Source of the DNA: an uncultured bacterium
Lineage (GTDB): Bacteria > Verrucomicrobiota > Kiritimatiellia > RFP12 > UBA1067
Length of the DNA: 45,062 bases
NCBI GenBank assembly: GCA_902775595.1
Contig: CACYNF010000009.1
Span: 1-45,062 of the forward strand
Direction: 5' to 3'
Each line of letters starts with the position of its first letter. Positions within the stretch are counted from its first letter, which is position 1. Of the stretch, positions 16,297-24,731 are shown piece by piece. A model generated the notes under the pieces. The model was given only the letters and a program-made list of their open reading frames with translations, was not told the DNA's origin and searched no databases. Position numbers and translations under genes: made by a program.

Positions 16297-16664
16297 TCTT
16301 CGACCTCAAAAGCGAAGAAGCGAAGCTGCTGTTGAACGTCGCCCTGATGGCGACCGGGCAGAACCGCTTCAGGTCCGCCGCGAAGATACTCGCGGCGCTG
16401 GAGCGGTTTCGCCCGGAGGAGGCGTCCGTCGCCGTGGCGAACGCCATCCTCTTCATCAGCATGCTGGACTTCGGCGGGGCAATAGACTACATAGACCGAG
16501 TCGCTCTTCCGAAATTCCCGTCATCCGCGATGCTCCAGGCGTTCAAGGGCATGGCGCTCATACGGTTGGGACGCAAGCAAGAAGCCGCGCTGCCACTGTC
16601 GGCTGCGGCAGAACAGGCCGCCGATCCTGCGGCGGCACAATTGGCAAAGGACCTACTGACATGA
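16293..16664 (+). CDS. sctG: YscG/PscG-like TPR needle chaperone, probable TTG start
   Basis: About 123 residues if translation starts at TTG 16293, which overlaps the sctF stop as TTGA, the same coupling as the ATGA junctions in this operon. No ATG occurs in this frame between there and the conserved region. Three TPR-like helix pairs (LLNVALMATGQNRFRSAAKIL, then VAVANAILFISMLDFGGAIDYI, then LQAFKGMALIRLGRKQEAALPL) match the YscG pattern. It should bind the C-terminal helix of SctF with the YscE-like protein. Its stop overlaps the sctI start. Confidence 0.65.
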   Translation: MIFDLKSEEAKLLLNVALMATGQNRFRSAAKILAALERFRPEEASVAVANAILFISMLDFGGAIDYIDRVALPKFPSSAMLQAFKGMALIRLGRKQEAALPLSAAAEQAADPAAAQLAKDLLT

Positions 16665-17059
16665 CAGAATCGATGATAGTTGAGGCGGTGCGCGCCGCCG
16701 GCGGGCCATCTGCGCTCGACCAACAGGGCGCAGGAGTCGGCTCGGCTCAGCCGGTAGCCGATCCGTCCGCGGTGAGCCGATTCCAGGCCGCGATGGGTGT
16801 ACAGGGAACCCAGGAGGTGGACCCGGTTCCATTTGCGAACGAGGTCGCCGCTTCGTGGCGTTCGGCGCATATGAACAACCAGGGCATCCTGCACCGCATC
16901 CGTGCGCTATCGCAGCTGGGACGCATGCACGGGCCGTCGTCTGCCGAACTTGTCGAGCTGCAGTACGAGGTGATGAACCTCTCGTTCCAGCAGGAAGTAG
17001 TCGCAAAGGTCGCCGACAAGACGTCGAACGCGGTGCAGACGCTTGTCAAAAATCAGTGA
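16661..17059 (+). CDS. sctI: T3SS inner rod protein
   Basis: 132 residues. The typical features are VSRFQAAMG at about 38-46 and the C-terminal helix ELVELQYEVMNLSFQQEVVAKVADKTSNAVQTLVKNQ, close to the SctI/YscI consensus L-Q-Y-x-V-x-x-x-S-x-x-x-E-x-x-A-K-x-x-x-K-x-x-x-x-x-x-T-L. SctI forms the inner rod connecting the export gate to the needle and influences substrate switching. The start overlaps the sctG stop (ATGACAG). A heptamer array follows in the gap before sctJ. Confidence 0.9.
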   Translation: MTESMIVEAVRAAGGPSALDQQGAGVGSAQPVADPSAVSRFQAAMGVQGTQEVDPVPFANEVAASWRSAHMNNQGILHRIRALSQLGRMHGPSSAELVELQYEVMNLSFQQEVVAKVADKTSNAVQTLVKNQ

Positions 17060-17068
17060 TTTTTGACC

Positions 17069-17098
17069 GGTTGATGGTTGGAAAGTTGAAAGGTTGAC
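17069..17098 (+). repeat. Heptamer array between sctI and sctJ
   Basis: GTTGATG, GTTGGAAA, GTTGAAAG, GTTGACA are units of 7, 8, 8 and 7 bp. They fill the gap up to 3 bp before the sctJ ATG. The words are those seen at 1861 and, inverted, at 10314. Confidence 0.55.
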
Positions 17099-17101
17099 AA
17101 G

Positions 17102-17710
17102 ATGAGAGACGTTAAAGGTTTTTTCCGTTCTTTGCGGCTGATGGTGCCGGCCACCGCACTGTTGCTGGCAGGATGCGACAAGGCGACTACGCTTCACGCA
17201 GGGTTGGAGGAGCAGCAGGCCAACCTCGTCATGGCGGCGCTTCTTGACGCCGGAATCACCTGCAGCAAGGAGGCCGGCGAGGAAGGCACCTGGAACGTCA
17301 TGGTGTCGGAGCAGAAGTTCGCCGCGGCGGTGAACCTCCTGGAGCGGAAGGGCCTCCCGCGCCGTGCGCACATGGGCATAGGCGAGGTGTTCAAGAAGAC
17401 GGGCATGATATCTTCGCCGTCCGAGGAGCGCATACGTTTCATGGACGCGCTCGCGCAGGATCTGGCGAAGACGATTTCAATGGTCGACGGAGTCGTAGAT
17501 GCGCGTGTGCACGTGGTGCTGCCCGAGAACGACCCGTTCGCGCGAAATGCGCTTCCTTCCTCCGCCGCGGTCGCCATCCGCTCGCGTTGGGACGCCGACA
17601 TAACCGACATAGTGCCGTCCGTAAAGGGACTCGTAAAGAATGCAATCGAGGGGCTGCAGTACGAAAAGATCATGGTGACCGTGTTCAAGGATTCGCCGCC
17701 GAAGAAATGA
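17102..17710 (+). CDS. sctJ: T3SS inner-membrane ring lipoprotein
   Basis: 202 residues. Signal peptide and lipobox LLAGC put the lipidated Cys at about residue 25. The conserved YscJ/PrgK segments are present: LEEQQANLVMAALLDAGI (about 35-52), LERKGLPR, GMISSPSEERIRFMDALAQDLAKTI and VDARVHVVLPENDPF. It forms the inner ring around the export apparatus with SctD. The usual C-terminal transmembrane helix is absent: the protein ends at VFKDSPPKK, as in EscJ, which also lacks it. The stop overlaps the next start (ATGA). Confidence 0.95.
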   Translation: MRDVKGFFRSLRLMVPATALLLAGCDKATTLHAGLEEQQANLVMAALLDAGITCSKEAGEEGTWNVMVSEQKFAAAVNLLERKGLPRRAHMGIGEVFKKTGMISSPSEERIRFMDALAQDLAKTISMVDGVVDARVHVVLPENDPFARNALPSSAAVAIRSRWDADITDIVPSVKGLVKNAIEGLQYEKIMVTVFKDSPPKK

Positions 17711-18048
17711 GCGAAGAGGAGAGACAGTTCCTGCGGACGGCCGTATGGCTCTTCATGCGGCATGGACGGAGCGACCGCGCGCTGAGCGTGTGCGAGGCCC
17801 TGCACGAGGCCGATTCGCGCGACGGCGTCGCGGCGGTCGCGCTCGCGGAACTGCTTCTTGACCGGGGCGAGGCGAGGAGGGCCGTGGAGATTCTGCGCAT
17901 GGCCGACGTTCCGCCTGAGCTTGCGCATGCCGAGGCGGTGCTCGAGTCGCGGGCGCTCCGGCTTGCGGGTCGCTCCCGGGAAGCCGACTCGAGGTGGCTG
18001 CGCTATATCGAGGCGAGGAAGGGCGTCGGGAGGAAATGGGTGAGTTGA
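17707..18048 (+). CDS. sctY: SctY/YscY-like small TPR chaperone
   Basis: 113 residues in TPR-like helix pairs: RQFLRTAVWLFMRHGRSDRAL, then AAVALAELLLDRGEARRAVEIL, then LESRALRLAGRSREADSRWLRYIEAR. The N-terminal R-Q-x-F-L-x-x-x-x-W-L and the general pattern match YscY as I remember it, and the length is equal (114). YscY chaperones YscX and binds SctV. Here it is not beside the SctX-like gene but between sctJ and sctK, so the pairing is inferred. Another small TPR chaperone is possible. The TGA stop lies in the first unit of a heptamer array. Confidence 0.5.
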   Translation: MSEEERQFLRTAVWLFMRHGRSDRALSVCEALHEADSRDGVAAVALAELLLDRGEARRAVEILRMADVPPELAHAEAVLESRALRLAGRSREADSRWLRYIEARKGVGRKWVS

Positions 18049-18071
18049 TAGTTGGTAGATGAAAGGGAAAG
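18044..18071 (+). repeat. Short heptamer array overlapping a stop codon
   Basis: GTTGATA, GTTGGTA, GATGAAA, GGGAAAG. The first unit contains the TGA stop (18046-18048) of the SctY-like gene. The array occupies much of the gap before sctK. Confidence 0.45.
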
Positions 18072-18088
18072 AAGAAGTCTGAAGAGGA

Positions 18089-18757
18089 ATGGCAAAAGAG
18101 AAGAACATATCAATCGACGATGCGAGGGCGCTGGTCGCTGACGAGGCGCTCTGGCCGCGTATGCGCGATTTTCTGTGGGACTTCACGCCGCAGATTCACG
18201 CAAGCTGGCTCGAGGGTCTTCGCATTCCCGATGGCACGGCGCACAGCCAGCGCATCAAGACCTATGTTCTTTCGTCTCTTGGGGTTGCGCCTGTATTCCA
18301 TTCCTTCCCCAAAGGCGACTGGAGCCGGCTTCTGCTTCTCGACGGCGCAACGCTCGAGGCGATCGCGAAATGGCTTGGAGCGATCGTCCTTGCCGACGAT
18401 CTCCGGCGTGTGATGGATGGCGCGACTGTGCGCGCCCTTAAGGCATCGCTGTCCGGAGTGTATCCCGAAGTGTTCGGTTTTACGGCATATTTCAGCGGGA
18501 TTGATCTTAAGCGCAAGGATGCGGAGACGCGGGGAGAGGGCGCTCCATCAGCCGAAAATGTCGTGTCGACGGGACTTTCGATGATTGACGCGCTTCTCGC
18601 CCCTCTCCCCGAGGCGCTCGTCTCGCGCCTCAAGCTGAAACTCCCCAAGGACACCAGCGCTCCCGCGCCTCTGCGCTTAAAGCCCGAGGCCTGCGGCAAG
18701 GCGCTCGCAAAGCTTCTCAAACTGAAATTTCCGGAGGCGTACAAGCTATGCTGCTGA
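18089..18757 (+). CDS. sctK: T3SS sorting-platform protein
   Basis: 222 residues. HASWLEGLRIP, then RLLLLDGATLEAIAKWLGAIVLADDLRRVMDG (about 78-110) and a C-terminal [11 protein letters not shown] follow the YscK/PscK pattern (a W-L-x-x-L segment, an 'LL-L-x-G' helix, W-L-G-A). SctK joins the SctQ pods to the cytoplasmic domain of SctD. It lies in the ysc order J-K-L-N and overlaps sctL by 10 bp. A low-complexity charged insert (about 140-160) interrupts the middle. Confidence 0.8.
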   Translation: MAKEKNISIDDARALVADEALWPRMRDFLWDFTPQIHASWLEGLRIPDGTAHSQRIKTYVLSSLGVAPVFHSFPKGDWSRLLLLDGATLEAIAKWLGAIVLADDLRRVMDGATVRALKASLSGVYPEVFGFTAYFSGIDLKRKDAETRGEGAPSAENVVSTGLSMIDALLAPLPEALVSRLKLKLPKDTSAPAPLRLKPEACGKALAKLLKLKFPEAYKLCC

Positions 18758-19401
18758 TTGAAAAACCGAACTTTTCGCTTGCATCGGACAGACGTCTCGT
18801 CAAGTCGTCGGAATTCGCCACGGTCAGCTCCGCGGCCGATATAATCGCCGCAGCCGAAAAGGAGGCCGCGCGCATCAGGGAAGAGGCGAAGGCGGCGTTC
18901 GAGGAGGAGAAGAAGCGGGGCTACGAGAAGGGGCTTCGCGACGGCAAGATAGAGATCTCCATGCAGAAGATGGACCAGGTCGACCAGTCCGTTGCCTTCA
19001 TGGAATCGGTCGAGTCGAAAATGGCCGGCATCGTGATGAAGGCGCTTAAGAGCTGCGTCGTCGAGATCGGCGACAAGGAGATGGTCGTAAACATCGTGCG
19101 CAAGACGATGAACGCCGTCATCCGCACGCAGCGCCACGTCACGCTAAAGGTCGCGCCCGAGATGGTGCCGGCCGTAAAGGAGCGCATCGAGGCCCTTCGC
19201 GTGGAATATCCGACGATCGAGACGTTCGACGTGGTGGAAGACCCGAGGCTCAAGGGGCCGGCCTGCATCCTCGAGACCGAGGCCGGCGTGGCCGATGCAT
19301 CCGTGGAGACGCAGCTCGAGGCGATAGAGCGGTCGATGGCCCGTCATCTGTCCGGCAAGAACGGGCAAACCGGTGATTCCGGGAAAGGCGCCGGTGCATG
19401 A
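18748..19401 (+). CDS. sctL: T3SS stator protein
   Basis: 217 residues. An N-terminal segment is followed by a long Glu/Lys/Ala-rich coiled coil (about 30-75, [22 protein letters not shown]) with G-x-x-x-G-x-x-x-G-like spacing ([10 protein letters not shown]), then the FliH/V-ATPase E-like C-terminal domain (about 90-200, including [22 protein letters not shown]). It tethers the ATPase SctN to SctQ and regulates its activity. The 3' end overlaps sctN by 4 bp. Confidence 0.93.
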   Translation: MLLIEKPNFSLASDRRLVKSSEFATVSSAADIIAAAEKEAARIREEAKAAFEEEKKRGYEKGLRDGKIEISMQKMDQVDQSVAFMESVESKMAGIVMKALKSCVVEIGDKEMVVNIVRKTMNAVIRTQRHVTLKVAPEMVPAVKERIEALRVEYPTIETFDVVEDPRLKGPACILETEAGVADASVETQLEAIERSMARHLSGKNGQTGDSGKGAGA

Positions 19402-20726
19402 CGACGCCGTTCGACTATATTCCGGCGGTTCTCGACCGTGCCGTGGAGGATGCCCAGCCCATCGACGTGAAGGGCAAGGTGATCCAGGTGGTCGGCACGA
19501 TCATCAAGGCGTCGGTGCCGGGAGTGAAAGTCGGCGAAATCTGCATTCTCAGGAATCCGTGGGAAGAGTACGAGGTCCATGCAGAGGTAGTTGGCTTCAC
19601 CAGGGACGCCGCGCTGCTGACGGCGCTCGGACCGATGATCGGCATCTCCGCCGAGACCGAGGTCATCCCGACCCGGCGCGTGCAGATGGTGCCCGTCGGC
19701 GTGAATCTCCTCGGCCGTGTCCTTGACGGCCTCGGCGCGCCGATGGACGCCGACACGAAGGGGCCGCTCAGGCCGGACGGCTACTACCCCGTCTACTCGT
19801 CTCCGCCCTCGCCTCTGGAGCGAACGATCATCTCCAAGCCGATATCGCTTGGCATCCGCGCGATTGACGGGCTTCTCACCTGCGGAGAGGGGCAGCGCAT
19901 GGGCATCTTCGCGGCCGCCGGCGGCGGAAAGTCCACGCTGCTCGCGTCGATTATCCGCAACACCGAAGCAGACGTCACTGTCCTTGCTCTCATTGGCGAG
20001 CGCGGACGCGAGGTCAGGGAGTTTATCGAGAAGGACCTCGGCCCCGAGGGGCAGAAGAAGGCTGTGCTCGTCATATCGACGTCCGACCGTCCTGCGATGG
20101 AGCGCCTCAAGGCGGCATACGTTGCGACCTCTATTGCCGAGAGTTTCCGCGACAAGGGAAAGAAGGTCTTGCTTCTCATGGATTCCGTGACGCGTTTCGG
20201 GCGGGCGCAGCGCGAAATCGGCCTTGCCGCAGGAGAGCCGCCGACGAGACGCGGTTTCCCGCCGAGCGTCTTTTCCGAACTTCCAAAGCTCATGGAACGC
20301 GCGGGCAATTCCTCCAAGGGTTCCATCACCGCGCTCTACACCGTCCTTGTCGAAGGCGATGACATGACCGAGCCGATAGCCGACGAGACACGCTCCATTC
20401 TGGACGGGCACATCATTCTTTCGCGCAAGCTTGCGCAGCAGAACCACTATCCGGCCATCGACATACTGGCGTCGATCTCGCGCTGCCAGTCCGCCATCAT
20501 CCCGAAGGACCACAAGGCCGCGGCATCGAAACTCCGCTCGCTGCTCGCCAAGTACGCCGAGGTTGAGCTCCTGTTGAAGATCGGCGAATACAAGAAGGGT
20601 ACAGACCCCGAGACCGATGAGGCGGTTGCGAAGATCGGCGCCGTCAACGCGTTCCTGAAACAAGGGCTTGACGAAAAACCTGTCTACGCCGACACAATCG
20701 AAAAGCTAAAGGAAGCAGTGTCTTAA
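19398..20726 (+). CDS. sctN: T3SS ATPase
   Basis: 442 residues, the usual length. An N-terminal beta-barrel (1-90) is followed by the nucleotide-binding domain with Walker [10 protein letters not shown] at about 172-180 (GxxGxGKST is usual; the third glycine here replaces the common valine), Walker [20 protein letters not shown], and [25 protein letters not shown], a T3SS/F1 family signature. The hexamer unfolds and strips chaperones from substrates. It is coupled by overlap to sctL and followed after 3 bp by sctO. Confidence 0.98.
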   Translation: MTTPFDYIPAVLDRAVEDAQPIDVKGKVIQVVGTIIKASVPGVKVGEICILRNPWEEYEVHAEVVGFTRDAALLTALGPMIGISAETEVIPTRRVQMVPVGVNLLGRVLDGLGAPMDADTKGPLRPDGYYPVYSSPPSPLERTIISKPISLGIRAIDGLLTCGEGQRMGIFAAAGGGKSTLLASIIRNTEADVTVLALIGERGREVREFIEKDLGPEGQKKAVLVISTSDRPAMERLKAAYVATSIAESFRDKGKKVLLLMDSVTRFGRAQREIGLAAGEPPTRRGFPPSVFSELPKLMERAGNSSKGSITALYTVLVEGDDMTEPIADETRSILDGHIILSRKLAQQNHYPAIDILASISRCQSAIIPKDHKAAASKLRSLLAKYAEVELLLKIGEYKKGTDPETDEAVAKIGAVNAFLKQGLDEKPVYADTIEKLKEAVS

Positions 20727-20729
20727 TTT

Positions 20730-21203
20730 ATGTCATATTTCCTCCAGCCACTGCTGCGCATACGCGTAATGCGAGAAGACCGAGCCGCGGGCGAACTGAC
20801 CGTTGCCCGTCGGGCCGTCGCAGAGGCGGAGCGCAAGCTTGAAGAGAGGAAGAGCGAGCTTGCCGAGTACGAGAGGACAAAGGAGGAGAGGCGCGAGCGC
20901 ATATACGATGCGATAATTGGGCGGCCCGTGAGCCGCGACCGCATAGACATTGCGAACGAAGGCGTGGCGAGAATAGACGAGGAGGGCGTTCTCAAGGCCG
21001 ACAATGTCACGCGCGCCGAAGGGGAGCTTAAGGATCGCGAGGCGGCGGCCGAGGCCGCAAGGGCGAATTTTGCAGTTGCAATGAAAAACAGGATGAAGAT
21101 CGAGGAGCACAAGTCCGTCTGGATGGAGGACGAGGCCAATGAACAGGAGCGTCGTGCCGAATGCGAACTCGAGGACTTCATCGTAAGGAAGCCGGAGATA
21201 TGA
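20730..21203 (+). CDS. sctO: T3SS ATPase central stalk protein
   Basis: 157 residues, nearly all charged helix. Two long antiparallel coiled-coil arms (about 15-60 and 85-150) match YscO/FliJ. It starts with SYFLQPLLRIRVMREDRAAGEL, typical of SctO N-termini (L-L-x-I-R-x-x-R-E-x-x-A). SctO enters the SctN ring and contacts SctV. The position between sctN and sctP is the canonical one. The stop overlaps the sctP start (ATGA). Confidence 0.9.
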   Translation: MSYFLQPLLRIRVMREDRAAGELTVARRAVAEAERKLEERKSELAEYERTKEERRERIYDAIIGRPVSRDRIDIANEGVARIDEEGVLKADNVTRAEGELKDREAAAEAARANFAVAMKNRMKIEEHKSVWMEDEANEQERRAECELEDFIVRKPEI

Positions 21204-22828
21204 CAGTGGGCGCAATACAATTTGACGCGATGTTTTCGGGCGCAGACGCTCTTTGTGTCGCGGACACAAGCGGGCTTACGCCGCTGTCGTTCAATCCGCC
21301 TTCGTCAGATGCGATTGGGCGCTTTTTGTTGTCGATGTCTGACGACAAGTCAGCGGTCGATTCGATTCGCCTTGCGATGGGCAGCATTGCGCAAAACATG
21401 TCGTCTCCACGCGACGTGTCGAAACCGGTTGTGGCACCTGTTGCGGCCGGCTCGCGCCCTGCGGCAATCGTTGGAAAGCCCGTTGTCGAATCGCCAGACA
21501 CCTATTGTTGTAGTACGCTTGTTGTTGAAAAGCCAGTTGTCGAAGCGCCAATTGCGCCAATTGCGCCTGTCGCGCCGACAACGCCAACTGCACCTGTCGC
21601 GCCAGTTATTGAGCCTCTTGTCGCTGAAAAGCCCGTAGTTGAAAAGCCCGTTGTCGAAGCGCCCGCTGCGCCCGCCGCGTCAGACTCTCGTCCTGCGACA
21701 ATCGCCGAAGTTCAATCAACGCCAATCGCGCCTGTCGCAACGCCAGTCGTTGAGTCGCCAGTCGCGCCCGTCGCGCCAGGCTCTCGCCCTGCGACCGTCG
21801 CCACAGTTCAAGTGACGCCTGCCTCGCCTGTCGCAACGCCAGTTGTTGAGTCGCCAGTCGCGCCCGCCGCGCCAGGCTCTCGCCCTGTGGCCGTCGCCAA
21901 AGTTCCAGTGACGCCCGCCGCGTCTGTAGCGACGCCAGCTGTTGAGCCGCAAGTCGCGCCTGTCGCAACGCCAGTCGTTGAGTCGCCAGTCGCGCCCGCC
22001 GCGCCAGGCTCTCGCTCTGAGGCCGTCGCCGAAGTTCCAGTGACGCCCGCCGCGTCTGTGGCGACGCCTGTAGTTGAGTCGCCCGTCGCGCCAGACTCTC
22101 GCCCTGCTACCGTCGCCACAGTTCAAGTGACGCCTGCCTCGCCTGTAGCAACGCCAGCTGTTGAGTCGCCTGCCGCGCCTGTCGCAACGCCTGTCGTTGA
22201 GTCGCCAGTAGCGTCTGCCGCGCCAGACTCTCGTCCTGTGACTGTCGCCGAAGTTTCAGCGTCGCCTGCTGCGCCGATCGCCAAATCACCAGTCGCATCG
22301 TCGCCTGTCGCGCCTGTCGTTGAAGCGCCTGTTGCCAAATCTGAAGTCGCTGCTGCAAGGCCAGTTGTAGCCGAGAAGCGCACTGCGGCTCCTGAAGAAG
22401 TCGTTGTTATCGATCTCTCGCAGGAATCTGCGCGTGCCGCATCACCCCTCCGGGAAGCTCCTTTCGTCGCAGCTGCGCAGCAGGAGATATCCGCCTCGAC
22501 CGCAAGTGCGCGCACCGAGGCCATTGTCGAAGTCGTGAGCAACGTGGCCGAGGCAATAGCCGGCCAGATACTCGTGACGCCCTCGCTCGTGCGCGGCGAA
22601 GGCCAGATGATCGTGAGGTTGAAGCCAGAGGTCCTCGATGGGTCGGAGATCCGCCTTTCGTCTGAAAGCGGCACTCTCGCCGTCGAAGTCGTACCGTCGA
22701 CGCCGAATGCCGCGAAGCTCGCGACGGAAGCGATGCCGCGCCTCGAGACGGCGCTTGCAGAGCATGTCTCCGCCTTCCGCAAGATCTCGGTTTCAGTCAG
22801 GAAAGGAAAGGGCAATGAAATCGTTTGA
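21200..22828 (+). CDS. sctP: T3SS needle-length regulator with tandem Pro/Ala/Val repeats
   Basis: 542 residues from ATG 21200, which overlaps the sctO stop. An N-terminal region (1-85) is followed by a long Pro/Ala/Val/Ser-rich region, of which residues about 161-382 are six imperfect 32-residue repeats of the form (G/D)SRPxxVAxVxxTPAxxVATPVVESPVAP. The C-terminal T3S4/FliK-like domain (about 435-540) contains GQMIVRLKPEVLDGSEIRL. Family members act as ruler and substrate-specificity switch, the repeat part setting needle length and the C-terminal domain acting on SctU. It overlaps the sctQ start by 14 bp. Confidence 0.9.
   Translation: MTVGAIQFDAMFSGADALCVADTSGLTPLSFNPPSSDAIGRFLLSMSDDKSAVDSIRLAMGSIAQNMSSPRDVSKPVVAPVAAGSRPAAIVGKPVVESPDTYCCSTLVVEKPVVEAPIAPIAPVAPTTPTAPVAPVIEPLVAEKPVVEKPVVEAPAAPAASDSRPATIAEVQSTPIAPVATPVVESPVAPVAPGSRPATVATVQVTPASPVATPVVESPVAPAAPGSRPVAVAKVPVTPAASVATPAVEPQVAPVATPVVESPVAPAAPGSRSEAVAEVPVTPAASVATPVVESPVAPDSRPATVATVQVTPASPVATPAVESPAAPVATPVVESPVASAAPDSRPVTVAEVSASPAAPIAKSPVASSPVAPVVEAPVAKSEVAAARPVVAEKRTAAPEEVVVIDLSQESARAASPLREAPFVAAAQQEISASTASARTEAIVEVVSNVAEAIAGQILVTPSLVRGEGQMIVRLKPEVLDGSEIRLSSESGTLAVEVVPSTPNAAKLATEAMPRLETALAEHVSAFRKISVSVRKGKGNEIV
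21680..22345 (+). repeat. 96-bp tandem repeats inside sctP
   Basis: Six units beginning at an (G/D)SRP codon set, each basically 96 bp. Two are enlarged to about 132 bp by an internal 36-bp duplication of the VAPVATPVVESP segment. The repeats are in frame and nearly identical in places at DNA level, so copy number could change by slippage or recombination. Confidence 0.8.
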
Positions 22829-23687
22829 GATACTCTCCGCGCTCCCGCAGTGGTCCAAGCTTGCCGCTGAGGCAATAGTCGACTCGCCTGCGTTTGCGAT
22901 GCCGTGTCGGCTTGGCGACGAGAGCGCGACGCTTGTCCTCGGCGCGACGCCTCCTGCGGACGCCATCTCTCTTTCTGTGACGCTCGACGACGAAGCGCAT
23001 ATTCTCTCCCTCGGGCGCTCTCCGCGCTTCAAGGAGCTGGAAGCAGTCTGGGATAGCCGTGCCGACGTTCCGGAGCCAATTTTGCTTGCTCTTGTCGAGA
23101 AGGACGCTGGCGCAGTTTTTCAGTTGATTGAGAACGCCGTTCACAAGCAGCTCAAGCTTGTCGGGCTCGCGACGCCAGACAGTCCTGACGTACGAACTCT
23201 TGTCGCGAAGGTTGATGACATAGTGTTTGCGATTACCCGCACTCCTGCCGTCGTTTCCGCGATAGGCAATCTCAGGAACCTCGACCTCGCGCACGAGTCG
23301 ATTCGCTCTACGCCGCTCCGAGCCGTTGCGGAATATGCCGCATTTGCGCTTCCGCAGACGGATATCGACGGGCTTGAAGTTGGCGATGCGGTGCTTTTGC
23401 CGGAAATCGGCACTATTCCGGCGGGGCTTATCGTCGACGGGCGCTTTACGGTTGGCGAGGGGGGCGTGTCGCGCTACGCCGCAGGGGGGCTTGTCCGCGT
23501 TGTTGACGCCGAGCCGAAGGAGATCACGCTTGGCGAGGTCTTCGACGCGGCAGATACGCCGCGCACCACCGACGCCAAGCCATCTGGTCCTCTGAAGCTT
23601 CTTCTTGGCGCCAAGACCATTGCGATAGGCCATCTCGACCGACTTGGCGACCAGTCGGCGTTCATCGTCGAATCCACTACCCCCTAA
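22815..23687 (+). CDS. sctQ: T3SS sorting-platform pod/C-ring protein with truncated C-terminus
   Basis: 290 residues from ATG 22815, with GGAAAGG upstream. A non-conserved N-terminal domain (1-170) is followed by a first SPOA domain (about 185-250, IDGLEVGDAVLLPEIGTIPAGLIVDGRF) and the first half of a second one (PLKLLLGAKTIAIGHLDRLGD). The second half of SPOA2, about 35 residues normally ending in a G-E-L-V and V-R-I type strand, is missing. The stop codon lies inside a heptamer array beginning at 23674. SctQ forms the cytosolic pods that bind SctL and SctK; in Yersinia the second SPOA domain is also made as a separate, required product. Confidence 0.85.
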   Translation: MKSFEILSALPQWSKLAAEAIVDSPAFAMPCRLGDESATLVLGATPPADAISLSVTLDDEAHILSLGRSPRFKELEAVWDSRADVPEPILLALVEKDAGAVFQLIENAVHKQLKLVGLATPDSPDVRTLVAKVDDIVFAITRTPAVVSAIGNLRNLDLAHESIRSTPLRAVAEYAAFALPQTDIDGLEVGDAVLLPEIGTIPAGLIVDGRFTVGEGGVSRYAAGGLVRVVDAEPKEITLGEVFDAADTPRTTDAKPSGPLKLLLGAKTIAIGHLDRLGDQSAFIVESTTP

Positions 23688-23743
23688 CTCCTAACCACTA
23701 ACTACTGACTCCTGACTCCTGACCCCTAACCCCTAACCTCTAC
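23674..23743 (+). repeat. Ten-unit heptamer array across the sctQ stop
   Basis: Ten contiguous 7-bp units in perfect register: CCACTAC, CCCCTAA, CTCCTAA, CCACTAA, CTACTGA, CTCCTGA, CTCCTGA, CCCCTAA, CCCCTAA, CCTCTAC. The sctQ TAA stop (23685-23687) is in the second unit. The array continues to 5 bp before the sctR ATG. Confidence 0.75.
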
Positions 23744-23748
23744 TCGCC

Positions 23749-24465
23749 ATGTTTCAAACAGATCCATTTACACTTATACTGGTTCTCGTAGGACTATCGC
23801 TCCTTCCGCTTGTGGCGATGGTGGCGACGAGCTACTTGAAGATAGTGGTCGTTATCTCGCTCATACGAAACGCGCTCGGCATCCAGTCCATTCCGCCGAA
23901 CATGGTCGTAAATGCGCTTGCTGTGATTCTTACGTTCTACATCATGGCGCCAGTTGCGAGCGAGTCGTGGGGCATAATCGCCGAGACGCAGAAGGCAAGG
24001 AACGACGCCACGGCAACAGCGCCCGCTACGGCAGGGCAGGCGGGAGCAGTGACGGCCGCGCCGGCGCAGCTCGACCTTTCTACGCTGGACATCGAAAAGG
24101 CGGCCGAACCGTTCAGGGTGTTCCTCTCCCAGCATACGGCGCCGCGCGAGAGGGCCTTCTTCATAAATACCGCCGAGATGCTCTGGGGCAAGGACGGCGA
24201 GCCGGCGGTGGTCGATCCTGAGAGTTTCGCAATTCTCCTGCCGGCGTTCTGCGTCTCTGAACTCACGAAGGCGTTTCAGATCGGCTTTCTCGTCTACCTG
24301 CCGTTCATCGCGATCGACATCATCGTCTCTAACATCCTGCTCGCGATGGGCATGATGATGGTCTCGCCGGTGACGATCTCCCTGCCGTTCAAGCTGCTCC
24401 TGTTCGTCATGGTCAACGGCTGGACGCTTCTCATCCAGGGGCTTGTGAAGGGATACATGATATGA
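23749..24465 (+). CDS. sctR: T3SS export apparatus protein
   Basis: 238 residues with four hydrophobic helices: about 10-30, 45-75 (LIRNALGIQSIPPNMVVNALAVILTFYIM), 160-190 and 200-232. Typical SctR/FliP segments are present: MVATSYLKIVVVISLIRNALG, LLPAFCVSELTKAFQIGFLVYLPFIAIDIIVSNILLAMGMMM and SLPFKLLLFVM. An Ala/Thr-rich insert (about 85-105) lengthens the periplasmic loop. Five copies form the core of the export gate. No clear Shine-Dalgarno sequence lies between the repeat array and the ATG. It overlaps sctS by 4 bp. Confidence 0.97.
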   Translation: MFQTDPFTLILVLVGLSLLPLVAMVATSYLKIVVVISLIRNALGIQSIPPNMVVNALAVILTFYIMAPVASESWGIIAETQKARNDATATAPATAGQAGAVTAAPAQLDLSTLDIEKAAEPFRVFLSQHTAPRERAFFINTAEMLWGKDGEPAVVDPESFAILLPAFCVSELTKAFQIGFLVYLPFIAIDIIVSNILLAMGMMMVSPVTISLPFKLLLFVMVNGWTLLIQGLVKGYMI

Positions 24466-24728
24466 GCCAGGCGCAGATACTTGATTACGCCAAGACCTGC
24501 CTCATCATCATCCTCAGGCTTTCGCTTATCCCGATCATTGTGGCGACGGTGATCGGCATCATCGTCTCGCTTCTCCAGGCGCTCACCCAGATACAGGAGC
24601 AGACGCTCGGCTTCGCGGTGAAACTGATCGCGATCTCCCTCACGCTCCTCGCCTGCGCCTCTTGGCTCGGCTCCACTCTTCTTCTCTACACCCAGGACAT
24701 CTTCACCCACTTCGCCTTGCTGCGATAG
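24462..24728 (+). CDS. sctS: T3SS export apparatus protein
   Basis: 88 residues with two transmembrane helices (about 15-40 and 52-78). LSLIPIIVATVIGIIVSLLQALTQIQEQTLGF is the signature of SctS/FliQ, which joins SctR and SctT in the helical export gate. ATGA overlap with sctR. Confidence 0.96.
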   Translation: MSQAQILDYAKTCLIIILRLSLIPIIVATVIGIIVSLLQALTQIQEQTLGFAVKLIAISLTLLACASWLGSTLLLYTQDIFTHFALLR

Positions 24729-24731
24729 CCC

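Noticed and set aside
23674..23743. A CRISPR or telomere-like repeat
   Set aside because: Units are 7 bp, contiguous and degenerate, without spacers; no cas genes nearby. It fits the heptamer arrays seen elsewhere.
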